From contig DDPY01000019.1 in the NCBI GenBank assembly GCA_002342415.1, positions 8,380 to 72,379 of the forward strand: 64,000 bases of DNA, given 5' to 3'. Positions 50,381 to 57,397 of this stretch are shown piece after piece. Source of the stretch: Prevotella sp. UBA2456 (GTDB lineage: Bacteria > Bacteroidota > Bacteroidia > Bacteroidales > Bacteroidaceae). The notes beneath the pieces were generated by a model, which saw nothing but the letters and a program-made list of their open reading frames with translations, was not told the DNA's origin and ran no database searches. The position numbers were made by a program, and so were the translations under genes. Numbering within the stretch: the first letter of the stretch is position 1; each line of letters starts with the position of its first letter.

Positions 50381-51053
50381 AGTCCCCCTTTCCCGCTACG
50401 ACAATCACGAACTCGCCTCTTGGCTCGTGCTCGGTGAAGTGGGCAATAGCCTCCTCCAGTGTGCCGCGGACACTCTCTTCGTGCACCTTTGAAATCTCGC
50501 GGCAAACGCTGACTTCGCGATCCTTGCCAAAGACTTCGCTAAACTGCTGCAGCGTTTTCAGCACACGGTAGGGCGACTCGTAGAATACCATCGTGCGGCT
50601 TTCGTCGGCCAGATTTTGTATCTTCGTCTGGCGCCCCTTCTTCTGGGGCAGGAATCCTTCGAAACAGAAACGGTCGCAGGGCAGGCCGCTCGACACCAGT
50701 GCAGGCACAAAGGCTGTAGCGCCAGGCAGCGTCTGTACTTCTATGCCGGCACGGACAGCCTCGCGCACCAGAAAGAATCCCGGGTCTGAGATGCCGGGGG
50801 TCCCCGCATCGCTCACCAAGGCAATGGTCTGACCAGCCCGCAGGCGCTCGACCACCGAAGCCGAAGTGCCGTGCTCGTTGAACTTATGGTGAGACATCAG
50901 GCGCTGCTCAATGCCGAAATGCTTCAGCAGGATGCCTGATGTACGGGTATCCTCTGCCAGCACCAAGTCGGCCTCTTTCAGTACTCTGATGGCGCGAAGT
51001 GTCATGTCCTCCATATTGCCCACAGGCGTGGGTACAATATATAATATTCCCAT
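50379..51053 (-). CDS. rsmI: 16S rRNA (cytidine1402-2'-O)-methyltransferase
   Basis: 224 residues from the ATG at 51053 (MGILYIVPTPVGNMEDMTLRAI). The tetrapyrrole-methylase fold motifs are intact: EDTRTSGILLKHF, ALVSDAGTPGISDPGFFLVREA, LPGATAFVPALVSSGLP, FEGFLPQKKGRQ. It methylates C1402 in the ribosomal P site using AdoMet. A -7 box TAATTTTG on the minus strand (51062-51069) lies 8 bp from the ATG, so the mRNA is probably leaderless. Confidence 0.96.
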   Translation of the reverse strand: MGILYIVPTPVGNMEDMTLRAIRVLKEADLVLAEDTRTSGILLKHFGIEQRLMSHHKFNEHGTSASVVERLRAGQTIALVSDAGTPGISDPGFFLVREAVRAGIEVQTLPGATAFVPALVSSGLPCDRFCFEGFLPQKKGRQTKIQNLADESRTMVFYESPYRVLKTLQQFSEVFGKDREVSVCREISKVHEESVRGTLEEAIAHFTEHEPRGEFVIVVAGKGD

Positions 51054-51076
51054 TTCGGATGCAAAATTACGAAAAT

Positions 51077-51104
51077 CATCGAACATTGAACATCGAACAT
51101 GGAG
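51077..51104. repeat. Four heptamers (CATCGAA/CATTGAA)
   Basis: CATCGAA, CATTGAA, CATCGAA, CATGGAG from 51077, just upstream of the rsmI -7 box. The same CATTGAA word occurs twice at 592-606 after rpoA. Confidence 0.8.
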
Positions 51105-51158
51105 CATTATTTAGGCAATTAGTTTATTTTAACTTTCTCGAGTGCAAAAAATACTCAG

Positions 51159-51179
51159 TGTTCCATGTTCCATGTTCCA
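51159..51179. repeat. Three TGTTCCA heptamers upstream of tdk
   Basis: Three exact units starting at 51159, 51166 and 51173, occupying the place where a -33 element of the tdk promoter would be. Confidence 0.85.
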
Positions 51180-51188
51180 TAAAATAAC

Positions 51189-51196
51189 TACCTTTG
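51189..51196 (+). promoter_or_regulatory. -7 element of tdk
   Basis: TACCTTTG, 5 bp before the ATG at 51202 (8 bp before the second ATG at 51205). Confidence 0.65.
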
Positions 51197-51201
51197 CACG
51201 C

Positions 51202-51804
51202 ATGATGACAGAAAATATTTCGGGCGAGGCTCATCGCCCAGGCAGAATAGAAGTAGTTTGCGGCTCGATGTTCTCGGGCAAGACCGAGGAACTCATCCGT
51301 CGCCTCCGCCGTGCCCAGTTTGCCCGCCAGCGTGTGGAAATCTTCAAGCCCGCCATCGACACCCGCTATAGCGACGAGGAGGTGGTGAGCCACGACCATA
51401 ACGCCATTCCCTCAACACCTATCGACTCCTCGGCAAGCATCCTCCTGCTGTCTTCCGACATTGATGTGGTGGGAATCGATGAGGCCCAGTTTTTCGACGA
51501 CGGGCTGGTAGAGGTCTGTTCCCAGCTGGCCTATCGGGGTGTGCGCGTCATCGTGGCTGGACTCGATATGGACTATCGTGGTGTCCCCTTCGGCCCGATG
51601 CCGGCCCTCTGCGCCATTGCCGACGAGGTAGTCAAGGTGCATGCCATCTGTGTACGTTGCGGCAATCTGGCATACGTCAGTCACCGCACGGTAGACAACG
51701 ACCATCGCGTCCTGCTGGGCGAGACGCAGGAGTACGAACCCCTCTGTCGCGACTGTTACCAGCGCGCCATCCAGGCAGAAAAAGCCAGGAAGACAGAAGG
51801 GTAG
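51202..51804 (+). CDS. tdk: Thymidine kinase
   Basis: 201 residues. P-loop GSMFSGKTEELIRRLRRA, the FKPAIDTRY and DEAQFF motifs, and four zinc-type cysteines (CVRCGN and PLCRDC) identify a type II thymidine kinase. Tandem ATGs at 51202 and 51205 are both possible starts; the second gives the 8-bp spacing from the -7 box seen at several other genes here. An upstream in-frame start at 51142 would precede the promoter and is rejected. Confidence 0.95.
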   Translation: MMTENISGEAHRPGRIEVVCGSMFSGKTEELIRRLRRAQFARQRVEIFKPAIDTRYSDEEVVSHDHNAIPSTPIDSSASILLLSSDIDVVGIDEAQFFDDGLVEVCSQLAYRGVRVIVAGLDMDYRGVPFGPMPALCAIADEVVKVHAICVRCGNLAYVSHRTVDNDHRVLLGETQEYEPLCRDCYQRAIQAEKARKTEG

Positions 51805-51867
51805 GGGCTGGTGGTGCACAAAAGATGGCGGTCAAAACAGTAAAAAGCTAAAAAACATCCCAATAAA

Positions 51868-51899
51868 TTTGGCAATCTCAAAAAAACATCGTACCTTTG
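51868..51899 (+). promoter_or_regulatory. Promoter of tRNA-Lys
   Basis: TTTG (51868-51871), 20 bp, TACCTTTG (51892-51899), about 45 bp upstream of the mature tRNA. Confidence 0.87.
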
Positions 51900-51943
51900 C
51901 AGCCGATTTCCAAGAAATCGCCCGATATAGCTTTTTCGGGACT

Positions 51944-52019
51944 GATCCGCTAGCTCAGTTGGTAGAGCACAACACTTTTAATGTTGGGGTCTTGGGTTCG
52001 AGCCCCAAGCGGATCACCA
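51944..52019 (+). tRNA. tRNA-Lys (anticodon TTT), CCA encoded
   Basis: Complete cloverleaf by hand: acceptor GATCCGC/GCGGATC, D-stem GCTC/GAGC, anticodon stem CAACA/TGTTG with loop CTTTTAA (anticodon TTT at 51977-51979), T-stem TTGGG/CCCAA with loop TTCGAGC, discriminator A and encoded CCA (52017-52019). It has its own promoter and terminator. Confidence 0.97.
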
Positions 52020-52029
52020 GTACCACGTC

Positions 52030-52056
52030 AAGGGAGCCGTTCAGGTTCCTTTTTTT
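52030..52056 (+). terminator. Terminator of tRNA-Lys
   Basis: AAGGGAGCC and GGTTCCTT form a stem with one bulged G and a 5-nt loop, followed by TTTTTT. Confidence 0.8.
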
Positions 52057-52115
52057 CTGGAATGAGTCCATACTTTTTGCTCAGCCCTCATTCTTTTTGG
52101 AGTTTTTCCATTCTA

Positions 52116-53267
52116 TCACTTTCTCTGCTCCTGCTGAGCCTTGCCCGCAGCCTTCATCCAGCCCGTCACCGTCTGCCCTGTCTGCTGCTTGAAGGCATTA
52201 CTGAAAGTGCGATAATTGCGGAAACCGCTCTCCAAGGCTAACTGCTGGGCGGTGAAGGGATTCTGAGCGGCTACAGCCTTGCGGTAAAGTTCCATGAAGT
52301 GGTGGATGCGCAGGCTGTTGATGTAGGCATTGTATGTGATGCCCTGCTGTGAGAAATACTGGCTGAGATAGTAGCGGTTGGTACCAATCGCCTTGGCAAG
52401 CAGTATGGCGGTCAGGTCGTACTGCAGATAGAGCTGCGTGTCTATGCAATGCCGCTGCAGCATGGGGCCGATGGTGTCGGTGAGGTTTTGAGGTTTTGAG
52501 GCGGCAGGGCTCTCGGGTGATGTCTCCCCGGCACCCGAGAGCAGGGAAGGATCGGTACCCGATACCGTATGGGAGCTCAAGTCGCTTAGTGTCTCTACGC
52601 GCCACAAGAGAAAGCAGACGAGAATCATGCTGTTCAGCTGTGTGATGTATTTGTAAGTCACGCCGTGAGGGTCTAATGTGTAGATGCCGAAAAACGACAT
52701 GATGACTGCCAGCACCAAGAGGCTCTGCCATATCTCTTTATGCTCCAGGTCGGCATAGTTGTCGCACAGCCAGTGCCCGTATCGTCGCACCTCACGAACC
52801 ATGTATGCTATCAGGCCGATACCCATCAGCAGATAATAGGCATATAATGCCGGCAAAAGGTCAATGCTTCGTGAAATCGCACACATCGTTGTGATGGCAG
52901 CGAGCGGTGCCACCATCAGGAAGGCTGGCCACGCGGGACGCCTGCGGTCTTGCAGCATGGAGAACAATACTGTTATCCCGAAGGGTACGAATGTCATGAA
53001 GTCGAGCGTAGCACCTACAAAGGTGGCCTGCAAGGCATCTTCGGGCGAGGGAAGGTATAATTCAGGCAAATACCACACGTGGCTCAGCGTCATGCTGGCA
53101 AAGAAGGCAGCCGTCCACCGGCGTAGCCGCACCGGCGACGTGACGTCGGGAGCAATGGCATTGCTACGGCGCAGCAGCAGATAGCAGCAGGCTATCAGCG
53201 ACAACATGGCAGCGGCTCCGTAGAGCATCATATAAAGAAAGTCTTCTTGTATGGGTTGATCGTGCAT
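52116..53267 (-). CDS. Membrane-bound AraC-family transcriptional regulator
   Basis: 383 residues. The N-terminal ~240 residues contain about seven hydrophobic helices (MLYGAAAMLSLIACCYLLL, then FVPFGITVLFSML, YAYYLLMGIGLIAYMV and others). The C-terminal ~110 residues are an AraC DNA-binding domain with two helix-turn-helices (LAKAIGTNRYYLSQYFSQQGITYNAYINSLRI; ALESGFRNYRTFSNAFKQQTGQTVTGW). Such fusions of a 7TM-like sensor with an AraC domain are frequent in Bacteroidetes. Target and ligand are unknown. -7 box TACCTTTG at 53294-53301 (minus). Confidence 0.92.
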   Translation of the reverse strand: MHDQPIQEDFLYMMLYGAAAMLSLIACCYLLLRRSNAIAPDVTSPVRLRRWTAAFFASMTLSHVWYLPELYLPSPEDALQATFVGATLDFMTFVPFGITVLFSMLQDRRRPAWPAFLMVAPLAAITTMCAISRSIDLLPALYAYYLLMGIGLIAYMVREVRRYGHWLCDNYADLEHKEIWQSLLVLAVIMSFFGIYTLDPHGVTYKYITQLNSMILVCFLLWRVETLSDLSSHTVSGTDPSLLSGAGETSPESPAASKPQNLTDTIGPMLQRHCIDTQLYLQYDLTAILLAKAIGTNRYYLSQYFSQQGITYNAYINSLRIHHFMELYRKAVAAQNPFTAQQLALESGFRNYRTFSNAFKQQTGQTVTGWMKAAGKAQQEQRK

Positions 53268-53352
53268 AATGATTGGTCTTTCTATTATTTCCGCAAAGGT
53301 ACGAAAAAAAGATCAATAGTGCGCTATCTCCCTGCAAGTTTTTTGTTGACGA

Positions 53353-53387
53353 AACAGCCATCAACTTACATTCAGTTGATGGCTGTT
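53353..53387 (-). terminator. Terminator of the amidohydrolase gene
   Basis: AACAGCCATCAAC (53353-53365) pairs perfectly with GTTGATGGCTGTT (53375-53387), 13 bp with a 9-nt loop. T-residues follow on both strands (TTTTCTC on plus; TTTCG, then a T-run, on minus). Confidence 0.9.
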
Positions 53388-53411
53388 TTTCTCATTAGCG
53401 CACAGATTCCC

Positions 53412-55190
53412 TTACATCGAGAACATCTTCTTGCCCTCGAAGTAGGTGGCTGTAGGCTTGGTGTTGTGAATCTGGTTCACCGGACAGGTCAGCACATCCT
53501 GGTTGAGTAGCAGGAAGTCGGCAAACTTGCCTGTCTTGATGCTCCCTCGCTCATCCTCGATGAACATCTGCTTGGCGCAGTTGATGGTCAGGGCGGTGAG
53601 TGCCTGCTCGCGGGTGACGAGCTCTTCAGTCCACAGCGGGGTTCCGTTCTCAGACCAGAGTACCCCCGTCACGGCTATCTCCATGATGCCGAACGGATCG
53701 TCGGGACTGCCGCTCAATGCTGGATAATCGGAGTGGATGGTGGCGGGGATGCCATAGTCGAAGTACGACTTAAAGGGATACGCCTTGTCTTCATAGCCGA
53801 CTGGGGTCATGCCATGCTCCCGAATATACTCAACTGCTCCTGTAGGGAAGTGGTGCCAGGTGACGCCCGAGGTGACATAGATGTTATGCTGTGCCATGCG
53901 CTTATAGTCGGCTTCATCCACGTTGCGCACGTGGACGAGCGTATTGCGCATCTCGTCCTTTCCGCCATTGACGAAGGCATTGACCACCTGGGTGACTCCC
54001 TTGTTGCCCATTACGTGTATGTGGATGGTCAGCCCCTGGGCATTAGCCTTGCGTGTCAGCTCTGTCACTTCCTGTTCCGTCCAGTTGGCTATGCCTTGGT
54101 GACCGTCGGGATAGAGCGGGTCCACAATGGCGGTACCGGCTTCCACGCCGCCGTCGAAGAGCAGCTTGATCCATCTCGGAATGACGCGCGTGGATGCAAA
54201 TTTCTTGGCATCGACAGCTCTGGCCAACGCCTCGTCCATATCCATCCAGCTCTCAATCTCGTAGGGCAGACCCATCACGAAGTGCAGGTTGCCGGCCTTG
54301 TCCATTTGCTGGGCTGCCTGATAGTAGTTGGTATTCACAAAGTAGTTGCCCCATCCGCCGTGATACATGGTATAGCCTACTGACAGCATGTATTTTTCAA
54401 TCTCTGCCAGGTTGGCTGTGGCGATATCGAGGGTGTAGAGGTTGTCATTGTCCAGGAAGGAGCGCAGGTAGGTCTGGGCCTGCTCCTTCACCAGTCCGGT
54501 AGGCATACCGTTGGCATCGGTCACAATCTCGCCGCCGCGAAGGGTGGTCTTGCCGGCACTGCCGTCTTCGTTGATGATGCCGGCCTTCTTCAGTAGAATG
54601 GTGTTGGCCAGTGCCTTGTGGCACTCCTCGTCGAGCATATATATGGGGATGTCGCTGCAGATGGCATCCAGGTCCTGACGGGTAGGCATGTTGGCTTCGA
54701 GGCTTTGGAGTCGCCAGCCTTGGCCGAAGATAGACGTGGCACCCTCAGTCCTAGCCTTCTTGACAGCCTCCTTTATTTTCTTCAGAAATTGTTCCGTATC
54801 GTCCTGCAAGTTGAACATCGTGCCAATACTCTTGAGGGCATAGCCCAGCATATAGTGGGAGTGGCCGTTGCCGCAGCCGGGCATCACCAGACCTTTGCCG
54901 CTGTAGTCTACCACCTCGGTCTTGCCTGTCTGAATGTAGGCTTCGGCTCCCTTCTTGTCACCCACGTAAACGTATTTACCGTCTTTCACGGCCAATGCCT
55001 CTGCCATCTGATTGTTCTCTGCTGTGAAGATTTTGCCATAGACCACAAGGTCGGCACTGTTGCTTACGGTGTTGCTGTTGTTTTTGTCGTCTTTGCAGCC
55101 GGCCATCATGCATGTGGAGGCAACAGTACTCACGACGGCAATGTCTGATAGCATTTTCTTCATCATGTTCTTGATTTTTGCTTGTTTCAT
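53412..55190 (-). CDS. YtcJ-like amidohydrolase, probable lipoprotein
   Basis: 592 residues from the ATG at 55190. The N-terminus has a hydrophobic stretch ending in CMMAGC (lipobox-like). The body is a metal-dependent amidohydrolase of the YtcJ/Amidohydro_3 type: the N-terminal small domain (ADLVVYGKIFTAENNQMAEALAVKDGKYVYVG), metal-binding GNGHSHYM, IHIHVMGNKGV, the HSDYPALSG Asp and a C-terminal KTGKFADFLLL. The substrate cannot be assigned. A TAATTTTG -7 box lies at 55241-55248 (minus). Confidence 0.9.
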   Translation of the reverse strand: MKQAKIKNMMKKMLSDIAVVSTVASTCMMAGCKDDKNNSNTVSNSADLVVYGKIFTAENNQMAEALAVKDGKYVYVGDKKGAEAYIQTGKTEVVDYSGKGLVMPGCGNGHSHYMLGYALKSIGTMFNLQDDTEQFLKKIKEAVKKARTEGATSIFGQGWRLQSLEANMPTRQDLDAICSDIPIYMLDEECHKALANTILLKKAGIINEDGSAGKTTLRGGEIVTDANGMPTGLVKEQAQTYLRSFLDNDNLYTLDIATANLAEIEKYMLSVGYTMYHGGWGNYFVNTNYYQAAQQMDKAGNLHFVMGLPYEIESWMDMDEALARAVDAKKFASTRVIPRWIKLLFDGGVEAGTAIVDPLYPDGHQGIANWTEQEVTELTRKANAQGLTIHIHVMGNKGVTQVVNAFVNGGKDEMRNTLVHVRNVDEADYKRMAQHNIYVTSGVTWHHFPTGAVEYIREHGMTPVGYEDKAYPFKSYFDYGIPATIHSDYPALSGSPDDPFGIMEIAVTGVLWSENGTPLWTEELVTREQALTALTINCAKQMFIEDERGSIKTGKFADFLLLNQDVLTCPVNQIHNTKPTATYFEGKKMFSM

Positions 55191-55265
55191 TGATTCTTTT
55201 GTTTTTTTTAAATATAATTGGATATTAAGCATTCGTCTGGCAAAATTAGCACTTTCCAGCAAAAA

Positions 55266-55300
55266 AAGAATCACGGCTCAGGTCGTGAACCGTGATTCTT
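55266..55300 (-). terminator. Terminator-like hairpin upstream of the amidohydrolase gene
   Basis: AAGAATCACGG (55266-55276) and CCGTGATTCTT (55290-55300), perfect 11 bp with a 13-nt loop, followed on the minus strand by TTTTTTTGC. The upstream gene (GNAT) already has its own terminator, so this one may end a short RNA from the array region or act as an attenuator. Confidence 0.75.
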
Positions 55301-55360
55301 GCAGATTTTACCACTATTTTTGCAGTTTTTTCCATTCTATGTAGTGCTCTGTAAGCGTGC

Positions 55361-55460
55361 CTTATTGTTCAATAACCTGCCCTTATTGCTCAATAAGCGG
55401 TCTTTATCACTAAATAAGCGGCCCTTATTGCTCAATAACCTGCCCTTATTGACCAAGCAT
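55361..55460. repeat. Array of 5 CTTATTG-NN-CAATAAG palindromes, exact 21-bp period
   Basis: Units start at 55361, 55382, 55403, 55424 and 55445. Unit 2 is the perfect form CTTATTGCTCAATAAG; unit 3 (TTTATCACTAAATAAG) and unit 5 (CTTATTGACCAAGCAT) are degenerate. Spacers are CCTGC/GCGG-like. Confidence 0.93.
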
Positions 55461-55503
55461 CGTGACCTGTCACCCTCCTGTCACCCTTGTCACCCTATAA
55501 AAA

Positions 55504-55543
55504 CAGGGTGCAGCCCTTTGTACATCGGCATTCTGACACCCTG
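55504..55543. repeat. Hairpin with CCCTTTGTACATCGG loop, second copy
   Basis: CAGGGTG (55504-55510) and CACCCTG (55537-55543) flank a 26-nt loop containing CCCTTTGTACATCGG (55514-55528), identical to 42769-42783. The upstream CACCCT at 55491-55496 could pair with the same CAGGGTG instead, giving two exclusive structures. Confidence 0.75.
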
Positions 55544-55637
55544 ACATCCTAAAATGCAAAACTTTATGTGTAAAACGCCAAATACAGGGCATCATACAGC
55601 CGTTTTTTCTGGAACGCATCCTAACACTTTCTCCGCC

Positions 55638-55709
55638 GCACTCGAAAAATTGTTGGAACGCACTCGAAAAATTTTTCCCCTGCACTCGAAAAAGTTTTCC
55701 CCTGCACTC
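55638..55709. repeat. Array of GCACTCGAAAAATTTTTC units, exact 22-bp period
   Basis: GCACTC starts at 55638, 55660, 55682 and 55704 (last copy truncated). The second unit holds the perfect 12-bp palindrome GAAAAATTTTTC (55666-55677), with degenerate forms in units 1 and 3. It lies just before the GNAT terminator. Confidence 0.92.
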
Positions 55710-55726
55710 CAGGAATAAGCATAAAA

Positions 55727-55766
55727 AGCATCCGCAAGTGGCCCGATGGGGCTGCTTGCGGATGCT
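55727..55766 (-). terminator. Terminator of the GNAT gene
   Basis: AGCATCCGCAAG (55727-55738) and CTTGCGGATGCT (55755-55766), perfect 12-bp stem, followed on the minus strand by TTTTATGC. Confidence 0.92.
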
Positions 55767-55796
55767 CTCTTTATTCTTTCTGTTTGTGGGACTTTT

Positions 55797-56261
55797 TTAG
55801 TCGAGTATCACTTCCATGCCGGTCTTCTGCACTTGCATGCCCATGTTACAATAGAAACTGATGGCGGCATCGTTGCCCTCCCATACGTTGAGGGTGATGT
55901 TGTGGCATCCTATCGACTTGGCATAGTCGCGTACATAATGATATAGTGCCTGTCCGACGTGTCGGCCGCGCGCCTGTTCGTCGACGCAGATGTCGTCGAT
56001 ATACAGCGTCTTGGCATCTTGCAGCAGCGGATGGTTGCTGACCTCCGTCAGCTGGCAGAAGGCATGTCCGAGTATCTTGCCGTCGTCATAGACGAAGATG
56101 GGATTGCGGTCGTCTCTGATGAGCTCGGCCAGCTCTTGTTCGCTATACTTGGTGGTGTCGCCCTTGAACAGGTCCGGCCGGATGTGGTGATGAACGGCAT
56201 TTACCTGGTGCAGCAGACTCATCAGCCCTTGGATGTCCCTCTCTTCTGCTTTCCTAATCAT
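55797..56261 (-). CDS. GNAT-family N-acetyltransferase
   Basis: 154 residues. The GNAT fold is clear: MIRKAEERDIQGLMSLL at the start, LYIDDICVDEQARGRHVGQALYHYV with the acetyl-CoA pyrophosphate loop (Q/RxxGxG/A form), and NVWEGNDAAISFYCNMGM. The acceptor is unknown. It lies 11 bp downstream of asd and is probably co-transcribed with it. Confidence 0.92.
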   Translation of the reverse strand: MIRKAEERDIQGLMSLLHQVNAVHHHIRPDLFKGDTTKYSEQELAELIRDDRNPIFVYDDGKILGHAFCQLTEVSNHPLLQDAKTLYIDDICVDEQARGRHVGQALYHYVRDYAKSIGCHNITLNVWEGNDAAISFYCNMGMQVQKTGMEVILD

Positions 56262-56272
56262 GGCTTTGATGC

Positions 56273-57295
56273 TTATGCGAAGCAGGGCAGGTCTTTCTTC
56301 TGCACCAGGTATTCGCCAATCTGGACGGCATTGAGGGCTGCACCCTTGCGGATCTGGTCGCCCGAGAGCCAGAAGGTGAGTCCGTTGTCGTCGGCAAGGT
56401 CCTTGCGGACGCGGCCTACATAGACATCGTCCTTGCCTGCGGTTTCGAGCGGCATGGGATAGGTGAGGGTAGCGGGGTCGTCCACCAGTGTGCAGCCGGG
56501 GGCGGCGGCGATGGCCTTCTGTGCCTCCTCGACGCTGAGGGGGCGCTCGGTCTCAATCCATACGGACTCGGAGTGCGAACGGAGCGAGCTGACGCGTACA
56601 CACATGGCAGAGCAGCGGGCATCGGTGTGCATAATCTTCTGCGTCTCGTTGTACATCTTCATCTCCTCCTTGGTGTAGCCGTTGGGCTGGAAGACATCAA
56701 TCTGGGGGATGACATTATAGGCCAGCTGGTGGGGGAACTTCTTGATGGTCTTCACCTCTCCAGTCTCGACCATCTCCTTGTACTGCTGCTGCAACTCGGC
56801 CATAGCGGCGGCTCCGGCTCCCGAGGCACTCTGATAGCTGGAGACATGGATGCGCTTGATGTGGCTGAGCTGTTCCAGGGGCTGCAGCACGACCACCATC
56901 ATGATAGTGGTGCAGTTGGGGTTGGCAATGATGCCGCGGGGACGGTTGAGCGCGTCGGCGGCATTGCACTCAGGCACTACCAGGGGCACATCGTCGTCCA
57001 TGCGGAAGGCCGAGGAGTTGTCGATCATGACACAGCCGTACTTGGTGATGTCGGCAGCAAACTCCTTGGAAGTGCCTGCACCGGCTGATGTAAAGGCGAT
57101 GTCGATGTCCTTGAAGTCGTCGTTGTGCTGGAGCAGCTTGACAGTGAGTTCCTTGCCGCGGAAGGTGTACTTCGTGCCGGCGGAGCGCTCTGAACCAAAC
57201 AAAACGAGTTCGTCCATAGGGAAATTTCTCTGGTCGAGGATGCGTAGAAACTCCTGACCCACGGCGCCTGATGCGCCTACGATAGCTACTTTCAT
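56273..57295 (-). CDS. asd: Aspartate-semialdehyde dehydrogenase
   Basis: 340 residues. NADP-binding VAIVGASGAVGQEFLRIL at the start, the catalytic Cys in NPNCTTIMMVV (~130), and substrate motifs SYQSASGAG and the late CVRVSSLRSHSES with the active-site His. It reduces aspartyl phosphate to the semialdehyde in lysine/threonine/methionine and diaminopimelate synthesis. A TAATTTTG -7 box lies at 57331-57338 (minus). Confidence 0.96.
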   Translation of the reverse strand: MKVAIVGASGAVGQEFLRILDQRNFPMDELVLFGSERSAGTKYTFRGKELTVKLLQHNDDFKDIDIAFTSAGAGTSKEFAADITKYGCVMIDNSSAFRMDDDVPLVVPECNAADALNRPRGIIANPNCTTIMMVVVLQPLEQLSHIKRIHVSSYQSASGAGAAAMAELQQQYKEMVETGEVKTIKKFPHQLAYNVIPQIDVFQPNGYTKEEMKMYNETQKIMHTDARCSAMCVRVSSLRSHSESVWIETERPLSVEEAQKAIAAAPGCTLVDDPATLTYPMPLETAGKDDVYVGRVRKDLADDNGLTFWLSGDQIRKGAALNAVQIGEYLVQKKDLPCFA

Positions 57296-57381
57296 CTTTC
57301 TTTTTTCTAATGATTACTTAATTTTGGCTGCAAAATTACAAAAAATCCGTGTAATAAGTGTCATCCATGCTAAAAAATTCG

Positions 57382-57389
57382 TACCTTTG
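57382..57389 (+). promoter_or_regulatory. -7 element of the antiporter gene
   Basis: TACCTTTG, exactly 8 bp before the ATG at 57398; predicts a leaderless mRNA. Confidence 0.65.
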
Positions 57390-57397
57390 CAAACAAT

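Larger units (their letters stand above)
55191..55796. other. 606-bp gap packed with short repeats and hairpins
   Basis: From left to right: amidohydrolase promoter (55241-55248, minus), terminator-like hairpin (55266-55300), 21-bp-period array (55361-55460), three TGTCACCCT copies (55468, 55479, 55488), core hairpin (55504-55543), 22-bp-period array (55638-55709) and the GNAT terminator (55727-55766). No convincing protein-coding gene; an open frame at 55299-55544 only reflects the 21-bp period. Confidence 0.75.

Noticed and set aside
55299..55544. Open frame of ~81 codons with repeats LLLNNLP/LSLNKRP
   Set aside because: Also produced by the 21-bp period of the array at 55361; no promoter-ATG arrangement and no similarity to a known protein.
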